DNA from: Pseudomonadota bacterium
GTDB lineage: Bacteria > Pseudomonadota > Gammaproteobacteria > Xanthomonadales > Rhodanobacteraceae
Length of the DNA stretch: 57,747 bases
Reading direction: 5' to 3'
NCBI GenBank assembly: GCA_018240465.1
Contig: JAFEFS010000060.1
Location: 1-57,747, forward strand
Position 1 is the first letter of the stretch. The number at the start of each line of letters is the position of its first letter. Positions 26,622-36,773 of the stretch are shown in pieces. Both the position numbers and the translations under genes were made by a program. The notes below the pieces were generated by a model, which worked only from the letters and a program-made list of their open reading frames with translations, was not told the origin of the DNA and ran no database searches.

Positions 26622-27575
26622 ATGAAGAAATCCGCACGCCAATCCGCCACCGCCGCGCTACGCGTCAGCGACCGTATTGCGCCGGACGAGGGCCGCCTGA
26701 TCGAGGACTTTCTCGAGCGCGCCTGGTCCGAGTCGGGCCTGGCCGAGAATTCGCTCGCCAGCTACCGGTGCGACCTCGAGGGCCTCGCACGCTGGTGCGC
26801 GGCCAATTCCAGCGGCCTGCTGCATTGCTCGCGCGAACATCTGCACCGCTACCTCGCCGAACGCGGTGAAGGCGGCTATTCCTCGCGCAGCAACGCGCGC
26901 CTGCTCTCGAGCCTGCGCCATTTCTACCGCATGCAGCAGCGCCTCGGTGCGATCGAGGCCGATCCAACCCTGTTGCTCGACACGCCCAAGCTGGCACGAC
27001 CGCTGCCGAAGGCGCTGACCGAGAGGCAGGTCGAGGCGCTGATCTGCGCGCCAGATATCGCCACGCCGCTGGGCCTGCGCGATCGCGCGATGTTCGAGCT
27101 GCTGTATGCGACCGGCTTGCGTGTTTCCGAACTCGTCAACCTCGGCACCGACCAGATCAACCTGCGCCAGGGCGTGCTGCGCGTGACCGGCAAGGGCGGC
27201 AAGGATCGCCTCGTGCCGATCGGCGAGGAAGCGATGGACTGGCTCGAACGCTACTATCGCGACGCGCGACCGGTGCTGCTTGCCGGCAAGGTCGTCGATG
27301 CCGCTTTCGTCACGCGGCGCAAGGCGGCGATGACCCGGCAGATGTTCTGGACGATGGTCAAGCAGCATGCGGCCAGCGCCGGCATCGACGCCGGGCGCAT
27401 CTCGCCGCACGTGCTGCGGCACTGCTTCGCCACCCATCTGCTCAATCACGGTGCCGATCTGCGCGCGCTGCAGATGTTGCTCGGCCACAGCTCGTTGTCG
27501 ACCACGCAGATCTACACGCTGGTCGCGCGCGAAGGCCTGAAGCGCCTGCACGCGCAACATCACCCCCGAGGGTGA
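26622..27575 (+). CDS. xerD: site-specific tyrosine recombinase XerD
   Basis: A 317-residue tyrosine recombinase that, with XerC, resolves chromosome dimers at dif next to FtsK. The N-terminal SAM-like core-binding domain spans about residues 18-105 and the catalytic domain about 125-310. All catalytic residues are visible: Arg167 (ATGLRVSEL), His263 and Arg266 (PHVLRH), His289 (LLGHSSL) and the nucleophile Tyr298 (TQIYT). The ATG at 26622 fits the family; an upstream frame extension is not protein-like. The order xerD-dsbC matches that of E. coli. XerD rather than XerC is called from this synteny and overall sequence. Confidence 0.92.
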   Translation: MKKSARQSATAALRVSDRIAPDEGRLIEDFLERAWSESGLAENSLASYRCDLEGLARWCAANSSGLLHCSREHLHRYLAERGEGGYSSRSNARLLSSLRHFYRMQQRLGAIEADPTLLLDTPKLARPLPKALTERQVEALICAPDIATPLGLRDRAMFELLYATGLRVSELVNLGTDQINLRQGVLRVTGKGGKDRLVPIGEEAMDWLERYYRDARPVLLAGKVVDAAFVTRRKAAMTRQMFWTMVKQHAASAGIDAGRISPHVLRHCFATHLLNHGADLRALQMLLGHSSLSTTQIYTLVAREGLKRLHAQHHPRG

Positions 27576-27589
27576 GCGCAAGCGTCTAC

Positions 27590-27611
27590 GCGATGCCATG
27601 AATGGCATCGC
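27590..27611. terminator. perfect hairpin after xerD
   Basis: GCGATGCCA, loop TGAA, TGGCATCGC: a 9-bp perfect stem 15 nt after the xerD stop. No T tract follows, so it is either a weak or factor-dependent terminator, an RNA-stabilising element, or a copy of a small palindromic repeat. The rest of the gap up to dsbC (27612-27833) holds no gene. A GATAAT at 27716-27721 could be a -10, but no matching -35 is seen. Confidence 0.5.
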
Positions 27612-27833
27612 CTGCGCGAGCGAACGCCCGAGGCAGGATGCGCGGGGCGGGGTTGTCTGGCGAGGCCGGGATGGCCGAGCGCGAGCACCTGTGCGGCGCG
27701 CGCACGCCGACTCGTGCGATAATCGCGGTGTTGGCGGCTGATCTGGTAATCGGCGTGCCGGATTCTGTAATTTGCTGTGCACAAGACGGGTCGTATCCGT
27801 CAGTCGCGCACGCTCCATCTGTCGGGAACCACC

Positions 27834-28640
27834 ATGCTCAAACATTTGATTGTCGCCGCCAGTCTCGCTCTCGCCGCCTCCACCGCTTGCGCCCAGAGCA
27901 ACGGCACGTTCGGCGATGTCGCCAGCAGCATTGCTGCGGCACCGGCTTCGGGCGAAGAGAAAGTCGTGCGCGATGCGCTCGCCAAGCTTGCGCCGGGCAT
28001 GAAAGTGGAGGCGTTGGCGAAATCCGACCTGCCGGGTTTCTTCGAGGTGGTCATCGGCAATGGCCAGGTGGTCTACGTCAGTGCCGACGGCAAGTATCTG
28101 ATCCAGGGCGAGGTCTACGATGTCGCGCAGAAGGCGAGCCTCACCGGCCGTGCGCAGGCGGGGATACGCCTGGCTGCGCTGAAGACCCTGCCGCAAAGCA
28201 AGCGTCTCGTGTTTGCGCCGGCGAATCCGAAGCACACGGTGACCGTGTTCACCGACGTGGACTGCCCGTACTGCCGCCAGTTCCACAAGCAGATCGCCGC
28301 CTACAACCAGGTCGGCATTGCCGTCGAGTACGTGCTGTTCCCGTTGGCGATTCACCCCGGCGCAGACAAGAAGGCCGAGGCCGTATGGTGCTCGCAGGAC
28401 CGCAACGCTGCCTATACCGCGGCGATGAACGGGCAGGATCCCGGCAAGAAGACCTGTGCAAACCCGATCGCAGAAACGACCGCGCTGGCGATGAAGATCG
28501 GCATCGGCGGCACGCCAACCATCCTCAACGAGAATGGGGTGCAGGTGAACGGCGGTGCGGTACAGGACCCGGCAAAATTTCTCGCCGAGCTCGATCGTCT
28601 CGCGGCGCAGGCGGGCAAGGGGCCGGTTGCGGCGAAGTGA
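27834..28640 (+). CDS. dsbC: thiol:disulfide isomerase DsbC
   Basis: A 268-residue periplasmic protein-disulfide isomerase that reshuffles wrong disulfides and is kept reduced by DsbD. It has a signal peptide (LAASTACAQ, cleavage near residue 21) and an N-terminal dimerisation domain (to about 110). The thioredoxin-fold domain has the active site Cys144-Pro-Tyr-Cys147 (DCPYCRQFHKQ), and IGGTPTI carries the cis-proline. Two further cysteines (VWCSQDRN and KKTCAN) probably form the structural disulfide of the family. The start at 27834 gives the signal peptide directly. Confidence 0.95.
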   Translation: MLKHLIVAASLALAASTACAQSNGTFGDVASSIAAAPASGEEKVVRDALAKLAPGMKVEALAKSDLPGFFEVVIGNGQVVYVSADGKYLIQGEVYDVAQKASLTGRAQAGIRLAALKTLPQSKRLVFAPANPKHTVTVFTDVDCPYCRQFHKQIAAYNQVGIAVEYVLFPLAIHPGADKKAEAVWCSQDRNAAYTAAMNGQDPGKKTCANPIAETTALAMKIGIGGTPTILNENGVQVNGGAVQDPAKFLAELDRLAAQAGKGPVAAK

Positions 28641-28719
28641 CCGGCCGGATGCCGGCCATGCCGGGGCGACACGCATCCTGCCTGTCGGCTAAAATGCGCG
28701 CCCCTTCCGCAAGCAGCCG

Positions 28720-31700
28720 ATGCGCGCCATGTTGGTTTTCGATGGGCAGCCGGCCCTCTCGGCGTTTCGCCTGGAGCGTCTCAATCGCGAATTGAACCGC
28801 ACGCAGCCCGACTTCCGGGTCGGCGCTGCGCGCTACGTCTATTTCGTCGATCCCGCGCCTGCCGCCCAGGTCGACCGCGATGCGCTCAGTCGCGTGCTGC
28901 GTGCGCTGAATGCCGAGGCCGGGCCGGCGACGTTGTGGGTGGTGCCTAGGCTGGGCACGCGGTCGCCATGGTCGACCAAGGCGACGGAGATCCTGGGTGG
29001 TTGCGGCATGCCCGTGCGCCGCGTTGAACGCGGCGTCGCGTTCACGATCGCCAGGCCGCCGATGGCGGGTTCTACGCCGTGGCGCAAGCTCGCCGAGGCG
29101 CTGCACGATCCGATGACCCAGTCGGTGCTGGCCACGCTCGATGATGCGCGGGCCTTGTTCCGTTCCGCTGCACCGGAACCGCTGGAGCGCATCGTGCTCG
29201 GCGGCGATCCGGCATCGGCGCTGAACGAGGCGAACGCGCGCCTCGGCCTCGCTCTCGCCGCCGACGAGATCGAGTATCTGATCTCGCGCTATGCGGAACT
29301 GGGTCGCGACCCGACCGACGTCGAACTGATGATGTTCGCGCAGGCGAACTCGGAGCACTGCCGGCACAAGGTGTTCAACGCAAGCTGGACGATAGACGGC
29401 GCAGCCAAGGACAAGTCGCTGTTCGCGATGATCCGCAACACGCATCAGGCCTCACCCGCGCATACCTTGTCCGCGTACAAGGACAACGCAGCGGTGATCG
29501 AGGGCAATACCGCCGCGCGTTTTTTCCCGCGCGAAGACGGCCGCTTCGTCGCGGGTGTCGAAGCCGTGCCGTACGCGATCAAGGTCGAGACGCACAACCA
29601 CCCGACCGCGATCGCGCCGTTTCCAGGGGCAGCGACGGGTGCCGGCGGCGAGATCCGCGACGAAGGTGCGACCGGACGCGGGGCCAAGCCCAAGGCCGGC
29701 CTCGTCGGCTACACCACCTCGTACCTGCGCATCCCCGATTTACCGCGGCCGTGGGAGAAGGAGCGGCCGTTGCCGCCGCGCATGGCGAGCGCGTTCGAGA
29801 TCATGCGCGACGCGCCGATCGGCGCAGCGGCGTTCAACAACGAATTCGGCCGGCCCTGCCTCGGCGGCTATTTCCGCACGTTCGAGCAGGAAACGGCCGA
29901 TCCGAACTACCGGCGCGGTTACGACAAGCCGATCATGATCGCCGGCGGCCTCGCCAACATGCGCCTGGCGGATGTGGAAAAGGGCTCGCTGTCGGCCGGT
30001 GACGCGATCGTCGTGCTCGGTGGCCCGGCCATGCTGATCGGCCTCGGCGGCGGCGCGGCGTCGTCGCTCGCCGGCGGCGATTCGAGCGAAGCGCTCGACT
30101 TCGCCTCGGTGCAGCGCGACAACGCCGAGATGGAGCGACGCTGCCAGGAGGTGATCGACCGCTGCTGGGCGCTCGGCGCGGCCAATCCGATCGTCAGCAT
30201 CCACGACGTCGGCGCGGGCGGTCTGTCGAACGCGATTCCGGAAATCCTCAACGATTCGCATGTCGGTGGACGCATCGAACTGCGCCGCATTCCGTCGGCC
30301 GATCCGGCGCTGTCGCCGATGCAGATCTGGTGCAACGAATCGCAGGAGCGCTACGTGCTCGGCTTGCATGCCGCCGATGTCGCGCGCTTCGCGGCGCTGT
30401 GCGAGCGCGAGCGCTGCCCGTTCGCCGTGGTCGGCGAAGTCACTGCCGAACGCGTGTTGTTGCTCGATGACGCGGCGAATCCGCAGGCGCAGCCGATCGA
30501 TCTGCCGATGGACGTGTTGTTCGGCAAGGCGCCGAAGATGCAGCGCGACGCCAAGCGCAAGGCTGCGCGTCTCGACATCGTGCCGGACCTCGACGGCATT
30601 GCGCTCGAGGATGCGCTGCAGCGGGTGCTGCGCGCGCCGGCGGTCGGCTCGAAATCGTTTCTCGTCACCATCGGCGACCGTACCGTCGGCGGCCTGTGCG
30701 CCCGCGACCAGATGGTCGGGCCGTGGCAGGTTCCGGTGGCCGATTGCGCGGTGATGCTGACCGATTTCGAGGGCTACGCGGGCGAGGCGATGGCGATGGG
30801 CGAGCGCGTGCCGGTAGCGATGCTGTCGGCGCCCGCTTCGGCGCGCCTCGCGGTCGGCGAGGCGATCACCAATCTGGCCGCCGCACCGATCGCGGACATC
30901 GGCGAGATCCGGCTGTCGGCGAACTGGATGGCAGCGGCCAGCGTGCCCGGCGAGGACGCGGCGCTGTTCGACGCGGTGCAGGCGGTGGGCATGGAATTGT
31001 GCCCGGCCCTTGGCATCTCCATTCCGGTCGGCAAGGACTCGCTGTCGATGGCGACGGTCTGGCAGCTCGACGGACGCAAGCAGAAAACCGTTTCTCCGGT
31101 TTCGCTCAACGTCACCGCGTTTGCGCGCGCGACCGATGTGCGTCAGGCACTGACTCCGCAACTGCGCACCGATGCGGGCGAGACCGAGCTGTGGCTGATC
31201 GATCTCGGCGCACGCAAAAACCGCCTCGGCGGCTCGATTCTCGCCCAGGTCTACAACCGCGGCGGCGGCTTGCCTGCCGACGTCGAGGATCCGCAGCGAT
31301 TGAAGAATTTCTTCGCCGCGATACAGCAGGCAAACGCGAATGGGTTGCTGCTCGCCTACCATGATCGCGCCGACGGCGGCGTGCTCATCACCTTGATCGA
31401 AATGGCGCTGGCCGGGCATTGTGGTCTCGATGTCGAGATGAACGGCTGGGGTGAGGCGATTCTCGCCTCGCTGTTTTCCGAAGAACTCGGCGCCGTCGTG
31501 CAGATCCGTGCCGGTGACCGCACGGCGTTTCTCGCCCTGCTCGCCGAACATGGTCTCGACAAGTTCGCGAATTTCTGCGGCGCCCCGCACAAGCGCATGC
31601 GCGTGAAGCTCTGGCTAGGCGGCGAGCGCCTTGCGCGCTGGCCGTGGGAAGACCTGATGAGCGCGTGGTCGGAGACGAGTTTCCAGATGGCGGCGCGGCG

Positions 31701-32589
31701 CGACAATCCGCAGTGCGCGCGCGACGAAGACGGCCTGCGCAGCGATGACGGCAGCCCGGGCATCACGCCGAAACTGACATTTGATCCGGCTGACGACGTT
31801 GCCGCGCCGTACATCCACACCGACGCAAGACCGAAGATCGCGATCCTGCGCGAGCAGGGCGTCAATGGCCAGGTCGAAATGGCGGCGGCGTTCACGCGTG
31901 CGGGCTTCGATGCCTACGATGTGCACATGAGCGACCTGCAGAGCGGGCGCCGCAAACTTGCCGATTTCCGCGGCTTCGCCGCCTGCGGCGGATTTTCGTA
32001 TGGCGACGTGCTCGGCGCGGGCCGCGGCTGGGCGACCTCGATCCTGCTCAACGCGCGGTTGCGTGACCAGTTCGCCGCGTTCTTCGCCGATCCGGCCCGG
32101 TTCGCGCTCGGCGTGTGCAACGGTTGCCAGATGCTCGCGGCGCTCAAGGAAATCATTCCCGGCGCCGAAGGCTGGCCGAGCTTCGAACGCAATGCATCCG
32201 AGCAGTACGAGGCGCGCTTGGTCACGCTCGAGGTGGTCGAATCGGCGTCGCTGTTGTTCAAGGGCATGGCGGGTTCGCGCATTCCGGTCGCGGTCGCGCA
32301 CGGCGAGGGCCGCGCCGAGTTCGCCAGCGGCGCCGACCTGCGGCGCACGGCGGTGTGCCTGCGCTACGCCGACAACTATGGCCGCGCGACCGAGGCCTAT
32401 CCGCTCAATCCGAACGGTTCGCCGGGCGGTCTTGCTGGCATCACCGCGGCGCAGGGCCGCGTAACCGCGTTGATGCCCCACCCGGAGCGCGTGTTCCGCA
32501 GCGTGCAGATGTCGTGGGCGCCGCGCGAGTGGGGCGAGGATTCGCCGTGGATGCGCATGTTCCGCAACGCGCGCGTGTGGGCGTGTTGA
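28720..32589 (+). CDS. purL: phosphoribosylformylglycinamidine synthase
   Basis: A 1289-residue single-chain FGAM synthase, the fourth step of purine synthesis: FGAR plus glutamine plus ATP to FGAM. It is the large gammaproteobacterial/eukaryotic form rather than PurLQS. Domains in order are an N-terminal PurS-like part, a linker, two AIRS-like ATP-binding halves ([34 protein letters not shown]) and a C-terminal class I glutaminase with Cys1133 (GVCNGCQM), His1254 and Glu1256 (PHPER). A second ATG at 28729 is an equally plausible start. It stands alone between dsbC and a small membrane-protein gene. Confidence 0.97.
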   Translation: MRAMLVFDGQPALSAFRLERLNRELNRTQPDFRVGAARYVYFVDPAPAAQVDRDALSRVLRALNAEAGPATLWVVPRLGTRSPWSTKATEILGGCGMPVRRVERGVAFTIARPPMAGSTPWRKLAEALHDPMTQSVLATLDDARALFRSAAPEPLERIVLGGDPASALNEANARLGLALAADEIEYLISRYAELGRDPTDVELMMFAQANSEHCRHKVFNASWTIDGAAKDKSLFAMIRNTHQASPAHTLSAYKDNAAVIEGNTAARFFPREDGRFVAGVEAVPYAIKVETHNHPTAIAPFPGAATGAGGEIRDEGATGRGAKPKAGLVGYTTSYLRIPDLPRPWEKERPLPPRMASAFEIMRDAPIGAAAFNNEFGRPCLGGYFRTFEQETADPNYRRGYDKPIMIAGGLANMRLADVEKGSLSAGDAIVVLGGPAMLIGLGGGAASSLAGGDSSEALDFASVQRDNAEMERRCQEVIDRCWALGAANPIVSIHDVGAGGLSNAIPEILNDSHVGGRIELRRIPSADPALSPMQIWCNESQERYVLGLHAADVARFAALCERERCPFAVVGEVTAERVLLLDDAANPQAQPIDLPMDVLFGKAPKMQRDAKRKAARLDIVPDLDGIALEDALQRVLRAPAVGSKSFLVTIGDRTVGGLCARDQMVGPWQVPVADCAVMLTDFEGYAGEAMAMGERVPVAMLSAPASARLAVGEAITNLAAAPIADIGEIRLSANWMAAASVPGEDAALFDAVQAVGMELCPALGISIPVGKDSLSMATVWQLDGRKQKTVSPVSLNVTAFARATDVRQALTPQLRTDAGETELWLIDLGARKNRLGGSILAQVYNRGGGLPADVEDPQRLKNFFAAIQQANANGLLLAYHDRADGGVLITLIEMALAGHCGLDVEMNGWGEAILASLFSEELGAVVQIRAGDRTAFLALLAEHGLDKFANFCGAPHKRMRVKLWLGGERLARWPWEDLMSAWSETSFQMAARRDNPQCARDEDGLRSDDGSPGITPKLTFDPADDVAAPYIHTDARPKIAILREQGVNGQVEMAAAFTRAGFDAYDVHMSDLQSGRRKLADFRGFAACGGFSYGDVLGAGRGWATSILLNARLRDQFAAFFADPARFALGVCNGCQMLAALKEIIPGAEGWPSFERNASEQYEARLVTLEVVESASLLFKGMAGSRIPVAVAHGEGRAEFASGADLRRTAVCLRYADNYGRATEAYPLNPNGSPGGLAGITAAQGRVTALMPHPERVFRSVQMSWAPREWGEDSPWMRMFRNARVWAC

Positions 32590-32639
32590 GCCTGCCGCTT
32601 GCGAACGCGTCGTCCGATCATGCCATCTGAGACGGGGCG

Positions 32640-33332
32640 ATGACGATTTCCCCGCTCCGGCGCTTCCTGCTCGCGGCCGTGCTCTGGCTGCCGTTCGCGT
32701 TCTTCCTCTGGTTCGCGTTCCGCGCGCAGTTCGCCTGGCCGGTCGTGCAGATCGCCAAGGTCGCACTGCTGCATCTCTGGCCGGGCCTGTATCTCGACGT
32801 GCTCATCGGCGCCGACGAGATCAGCCAGGCGACCGGCCAGCTGATCGCGCATCATGCCGACTGGATGCAGATCAACAGCAACGTCCTCTACAACGCGGTC
32901 AGGGACGGCGCGCCGAAGTATGCGTTCTTCGATTTCATCGTCAATCCGATGATCTACGGCTACAGCGTGCCGTTGTTCGCCGGTTTGGTCATGGCCACCC
33001 CGCTGGAAAAGTGGCAACGCCTGGCGCAGATCGGCGCGGGCCTGGCCGTGCTCTGGCTGGTGCAGGCGTTCGGCGTCGTCGCGGAAACATTCAAGGTGCT
33101 CGGTTTGCAATTGCCCGAGGGCACGGCGAAGATGCACGAGCTGGGCTATTCGCTGGAGGCGATCGCGCTTTGCTATCAGTTCGGCTACCTGATCCTGCCC
33201 CCGCTGGTGCCGGCGGTGCTGTGGATCCTGTTCAACCGCCCGTTCATCGAAGAGCTGACGCAGCCGCCGCCAGCGGCCGCGGCGGAACCTAATCGCGAGA
33301 CCGCGGTCGAAACGCGGCAGCAGGGGAACTGA
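32640..33332 (+). CDS. membrane protein of unknown function upstream of the gsp operon
   Basis: A 230-residue protein with about four hydrophobic segments (near residues 8-28, 104-120, 128-148 and 182-200) and a Pro/Ala-rich tail. I do not recognise it with certainty. The layout, with a first helix of the LWLPFAFFLWFAF type and the phrase NPMIYGYSVPLFAGL, faintly recalls small proteins annotated as exosortase H-associated. No exosortase or matching CTERM protein is in the window. It ends 7 nt before gspE on the same strand, so it is probably co-transcribed with the type II secretion genes and may be an accessory inner-membrane part. Confidence 0.6.
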   Translation: MTISPLRRFLLAAVLWLPFAFFLWFAFRAQFAWPVVQIAKVALLHLWPGLYLDVLIGADEISQATGQLIAHHADWMQINSNVLYNAVRDGAPKYAFFDFIVNPMIYGYSVPLFAGLVMATPLEKWQRLAQIGAGLAVLWLVQAFGVVAETFKVLGLQLPEGTAKMHELGYSLEAIALCYQFGYLILPPLVPAVLWILFNRPFIEELTQPPPAAAAEPNRETAVETRQQGN

Positions 33333-33339
33333 AACGATC

Positions 33340-35073
33340 ATGTCTGCCGTACAACCATTGTCAGCCCCTCGGCACGAGGAGCACGAAACCCTGGACGAGC
33401 GCATTTGCGCGTACCTCGTCGCCCGCGGCCGCCTGAAGGAAAACGACCTCGCGCGCGCGCGGCGCCTGCTCGAGGAAAACGGCGAGGGCAATCTGGTTCC
33501 GCTGCTGACGCGTCTGGGCCTGGTTTCCGAGCGCGAGATGGGCGATGCGCTGAGCGAGGTCATGGGCCTGCCGCTGGTCACGGCGAAGGAGTTTCCCGAC
33601 GCGCCGCCGCAGAACGTGTCGATGTCGATCCGCTTCCTCAAGCAGCATCACATCGTGCCGATCGCCGAAACCGACGACAAGGTCACCTGGGTCGTTGCCG
33701 ATCCGGCCGAGGAATATCCGATCGAGGCGGTGCAGCTTGCGACCGGCAAGAGCGCCGAGGTCAAGGTCGGTTTCCGCTCGGAGATCGACGATCTCATCGA
33801 GCGCTACTACGGCCAGGGCCGTTCGGCGATGGGCTCGATCGTCGAAAGCCTGTCCGAGGACGCGCAGCGCAGCGAGGACGACATCGAACACCTGCGCGAC
33901 CTCGCCTCCGAGGCGCCGGTCATCCGCCTGGTCAACCTGATCATCCAGCGCGCGGTCGAGCAGCGCGCATCCGACGTGCACATCGAGCCGTTCGAGAGCC
34001 GCCTCAAGGTGCGCTACCGCATCGACGGCGTGCTGCTCGAGGCCGAATCGCCGCCGGCGGCATCGACCGCGGCGGTGATTTCGCGCATCAAGATCATGGC
34101 CAAGCTGAACATCGCCGAGCGTCGCCTGCCGCAGGATGGCCGCATTCCGCTGCGCGTGCAGGGCAAGGAGCTGGATCTTCGCGTGTCGACCGTGCCGACC
34201 AGCTTCGGCGAGTCGGTGGTCATGCGTATCCTCGACCGCGAATCGGTCGTGTTCGATTTCCACAAGCTCGGCTTCACCGACGAATTTTTGCCGAAGTTCC
34301 TCAAGGTGCTGGAACTTCCGCACGGCATCATGCTCGTGACCGGCCCGACCGGTTCGGGCAAGACGACGACGCTGTACACCGCGCTGTCCAAGCTCAACAC
34401 GCCGGATGTCAAGATCATCACGGTCGAAGACCCGGTCGAATACCAGATCGAAGGCATCAACCAGATCCAGGCCAAGCCGCAGATCGGCCTCGACTTCAGC
34501 CATGCGCTGCGCTCGATCGTGCGCCAGGATCCGGACATCATCATGATCGGCGAAATGCGCGACCTGGAGACCGCGAAGATCGCGATCCAGTCCGCGCTGA
34601 CCGGCCATCTGGTGCTGTCCACACTGCACACGAACAACGCCGCCGGCGCGGTCACGCGCATGCTCGACATGGGCGTCGAGGACTACCTGCTCACGTCCAC
34701 CGTGAACGGCGTGCTCGCGCAGCGCCTGGTGCGCCGGCTCGACATCGAGCATGCGCAGAAATACGAGGCCCTGCCCGAGGTGGTCGAGGAATTCGGCCTG
34801 CGGCGCTACCAGCCGCAGGGAAAGGTCGAGTTGTACCGGCCGATGCCGTCGTCATTGTCGTCGACCGGCTACCACGGCCGCACCACGATCATGGAATTCC
34901 TCGTCATGAGCGAGCCGCTGCGTCGCCTCGTCATGCAGCACGCCGACATGACCAAGCTCGAGGAGCAGGCGCGCAGCGAAGGCATGCGCACGATGTACGA
35001 GGACGGCCTGGTCAAGTCGCTGCAGGGCCAGACGACAATCGAAGAAGTGCTGCGCGTGACCTCGGAAAGCTGA
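33340..35073 (+). CDS. gspE: type II secretion ATPase GspE (XpsE), without the zinc-binding cysteines
   Basis: A 577-residue cytoplasmic ATPase that powers pseudopilus assembly. It has an N-terminal MshEN/GspE-N domain (about 20-170), which docks on GspL, and a RecA-like ATPase domain with Walker A GPTGSGKTT (Gly335, Lys341), Asp box and Walker B around IIMIGEMRD (Glu405). The canonical CxxC...CxxC zinc finger between about residues 465 and 510 is missing: the first pair is replaced by RRLDIEHAQKYEA, the second by YRPMPSSLSSTGYHGR. The only cysteine in the protein is near residue 23. The gene opens the xps-ordered operon and overlaps gspF by one nucleotide. Confidence 0.95.
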   Translation: MSAVQPLSAPRHEEHETLDERICAYLVARGRLKENDLARARRLLEENGEGNLVPLLTRLGLVSEREMGDALSEVMGLPLVTAKEFPDAPPQNVSMSIRFLKQHHIVPIAETDDKVTWVVADPAEEYPIEAVQLATGKSAEVKVGFRSEIDDLIERYYGQGRSAMGSIVESLSEDAQRSEDDIEHLRDLASEAPVIRLVNLIIQRAVEQRASDVHIEPFESRLKVRYRIDGVLLEAESPPAASTAAVISRIKIMAKLNIAERRLPQDGRIPLRVQGKELDLRVSTVPTSFGESVVMRILDRESVVFDFHKLGFTDEFLPKFLKVLELPHGIMLVTGPTGSGKTTTLYTALSKLNTPDVKIITVEDPVEYQIEGINQIQAKPQIGLDFSHALRSIVRQDPDIIMIGEMRDLETAKIAIQSALTGHLVLSTLHTNNAAGAVTRMLDMGVEDYLLTSTVNGVLAQRLVRRLDIEHAQKYEALPEVVEEFGLRRYQPQGKVELYRPMPSSLSSTGYHGRTTIMEFLVMSEPLRRLVMQHADMTKLEEQARSEGMRTMYEDGLVKSLQGQTTIEEVLRVTSES

Positions 35074-36290
35074 TGCCGCTCTTTCGCTACAAGGCAGTCA
35101 CCGCCGACGGCGAAATCGTCGAAGGTCAGTACGATGTCGCTTCGGAAAACGAGGCCGTCTCCAAAATCCAGGACGCGGGCAATATCCCGCTCGAAGTGGC
35201 TTCCGCCGACGGCGTGGCCGGCGGTGGCGGACTGGCCGGGCTGTTCAAGCGCGAAGCGATGAACCAGACCCAGGTGCTGCAGTTCACCCAGCAGCTCGCG
35301 ACCCTGCTCGGCGCCGGCCAGCCGCTCGACCGCGCTCTGCAGATTCTTCTGGAATTGCCGGAGAGCGAAAAGGCCCGGCGCATCGTCGAGCGCATCCGCG
35401 ATCACGTGCGCGGCGGCGCGCCGCTGTCCGAGGCGCTCGAGGCCGAGCCCGGCGTGTTCACGCGCCTGTACGTGAACATGGTGCGCGCGGGCGAGGTCGG
35501 CGGCGCGCTCGACACAACGCTCGCGCGTCTGGCCACCTATCTCGAACGCGCCAAGGCGCTCAAGGAGAGCGTGGTCAACGCGATGATCTATCCGGCGATC
35601 CTCGTCGTCATGGTGTTCGCCGCGCTCGTCGTGCTGCTCGTCTTCGTCGTGCCGCAATTCATGCCGATGTTCAAGGACATGAACGTCGAGCTGCCGTTCA
35701 TCACCCAGATCGTGCTGTTCGCCGGCACGACATTGCAAAGCTTCTGGTGGCTGATCCTCGCGCTCGTCGTATTCATCGTGATGACGATCCGCAGGCGCCT
35801 GGCCGATCCGGAGAAAAAACTTGCCTGGGATGCACGCGTGCTGACCATGCGCGTGTACGGCCCGCTGGTCGCCAAGCTCGAAACCGCGCGGCTTGCGCGC
35901 ACACTGGGGACACTGCTCAAGAACGGCGTTCCCTTGCTCACCGCGCTCGGCATCGGTCGCAACGTGCTCGGCAACACGGCGCTGGCGGAATCGGTCGACA
36001 AGGCGGCGGAAGACGTGAAGACCGGCGGCGGCCTCGCCCACGCGCTCGCCCAGAGCAAGCGCTTCCCGAAGCTCGCAACGCAGATGATTTCGGTGGGCGA
36101 GGAGTCGGGTTCGCTCGACGACATGCTGCTCAAGGTCGCCGACACGTTCGACATCGAAGCGAAGAACACGGTCGACCGCATGCTCGCCGGTCTCGTTCCG
36201 GTGATGACCCTGGTGATGACCGGCGTGGTCGGATTCATCATGATGGCGATCCTGTTGCCGATCATGAGCATCAGCGGTTCGATCCAATAG
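35073..36290 (+). CDS. gspF: type II secretion inner-membrane platform protein GspF
   Basis: A 405-residue inner-membrane platform protein that couples the GspE ATPase to pseudopilus growth. It has the family start MPLFRYKAVTADGEIVEG and two repeated GspF cytoplasmic domains (about 70-190 and 270-395, the first with LLGAGQPLDRALQIL). Membrane helices lie near 170-190, 220-240 and 375-400, the last ending the protein (MMAILLPIMSIS). The ATG shares its A with the gspE stop (TGATG), which indicates tight translational coupling. Confidence 0.95.
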   Translation: MPLFRYKAVTADGEIVEGQYDVASENEAVSKIQDAGNIPLEVASADGVAGGGGLAGLFKREAMNQTQVLQFTQQLATLLGAGQPLDRALQILLELPESEKARRIVERIRDHVRGGAPLSEALEAEPGVFTRLYVNMVRAGEVGGALDTTLARLATYLERAKALKESVVNAMIYPAILVVMVFAALVVLLVFVVPQFMPMFKDMNVELPFITQIVLFAGTTLQSFWWLILALVVFIVMTIRRRLADPEKKLAWDARVLTMRVYGPLVAKLETARLARTLGTLLKNGVPLLTALGIGRNVLGNTALAESVDKAAEDVKTGGGLAHALAQSKRFPKLATQMISVGEESGSLDDMLLKVADTFDIEAKNTVDRMLAGLVPVMTLVMTGVVGFIMMAILLPIMSISGSIQ

Positions 36291-36323
36291 AATTCCCATC
36301 GATCCCACAGGACGAATACTTCC

Positions 36324-36767
36324 ATGAACAAGATTTTCCTTGCACAAACGACGGCGCGGACCCGGCTCGCGCGCGTGCGCGGCTTCACCCTGATCGAAAT
36401 GGTCATGGTGATCGCGCTGATCGGCATTGTCATGAGCGTGGTCGGCAGCTACGCCGTGCAGCGTTTCAACCAGGGCAAGTACAACGCCGGCAAGGCCGCA
36501 GTGCACTCGCTCGACATGAAAATCCAGGCGTACATGCTCGACAACGGCGGGCCGCCGGCGAGTCTCAACGATCTGGCCACGCGTCCCGGCAATGCGGCGA
36601 ACTGGAACGGCCCGTATGCCAAGCCCGGCGACCTCAACGATCCGTTCAACCATCCGTTCGGCTACAAGGTGCCCGGCGATCACGGCGAGTACGACGTGAT
36701 CTTTTACGGCAAGGACGGCAAGGCCGGCGGCGAGGGCATGGACAAGGACGTCGGCAACTGGGAGTGA
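36324..36767 (+). CDS. gspG: major pseudopilin GspG
   Basis: A 147-residue major pseudopilin of the type II secretion pseudopilus. The prepilin peptidase site is after Gly20 (RVRG, then FTLIE), with the invariant Glu at +5. The C-terminal half has the GspG hallmarks, including NWNGPYAKP, the DPFNHPFGYKVPG calcium-site region and DVIFYGKDGKAGG. The leader is a little long (20 residues). It sits 33 nt after gspF; the gspH GTG start follows after 6 nt. Confidence 0.95.
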   Translation: MNKIFLAQTTARTRLARVRGFTLIEMVMVIALIGIVMSVVGSYAVQRFNQGKYNAGKAAVHSLDMKIQAYMLDNGGPPASLNDLATRPGNAANWNGPYAKPGDLNDPFNHPFGYKVPGDHGEYDVIFYGKDGKAGGEGMDKDVGNWE

Positions 36768-36773
36768 TCCCCG

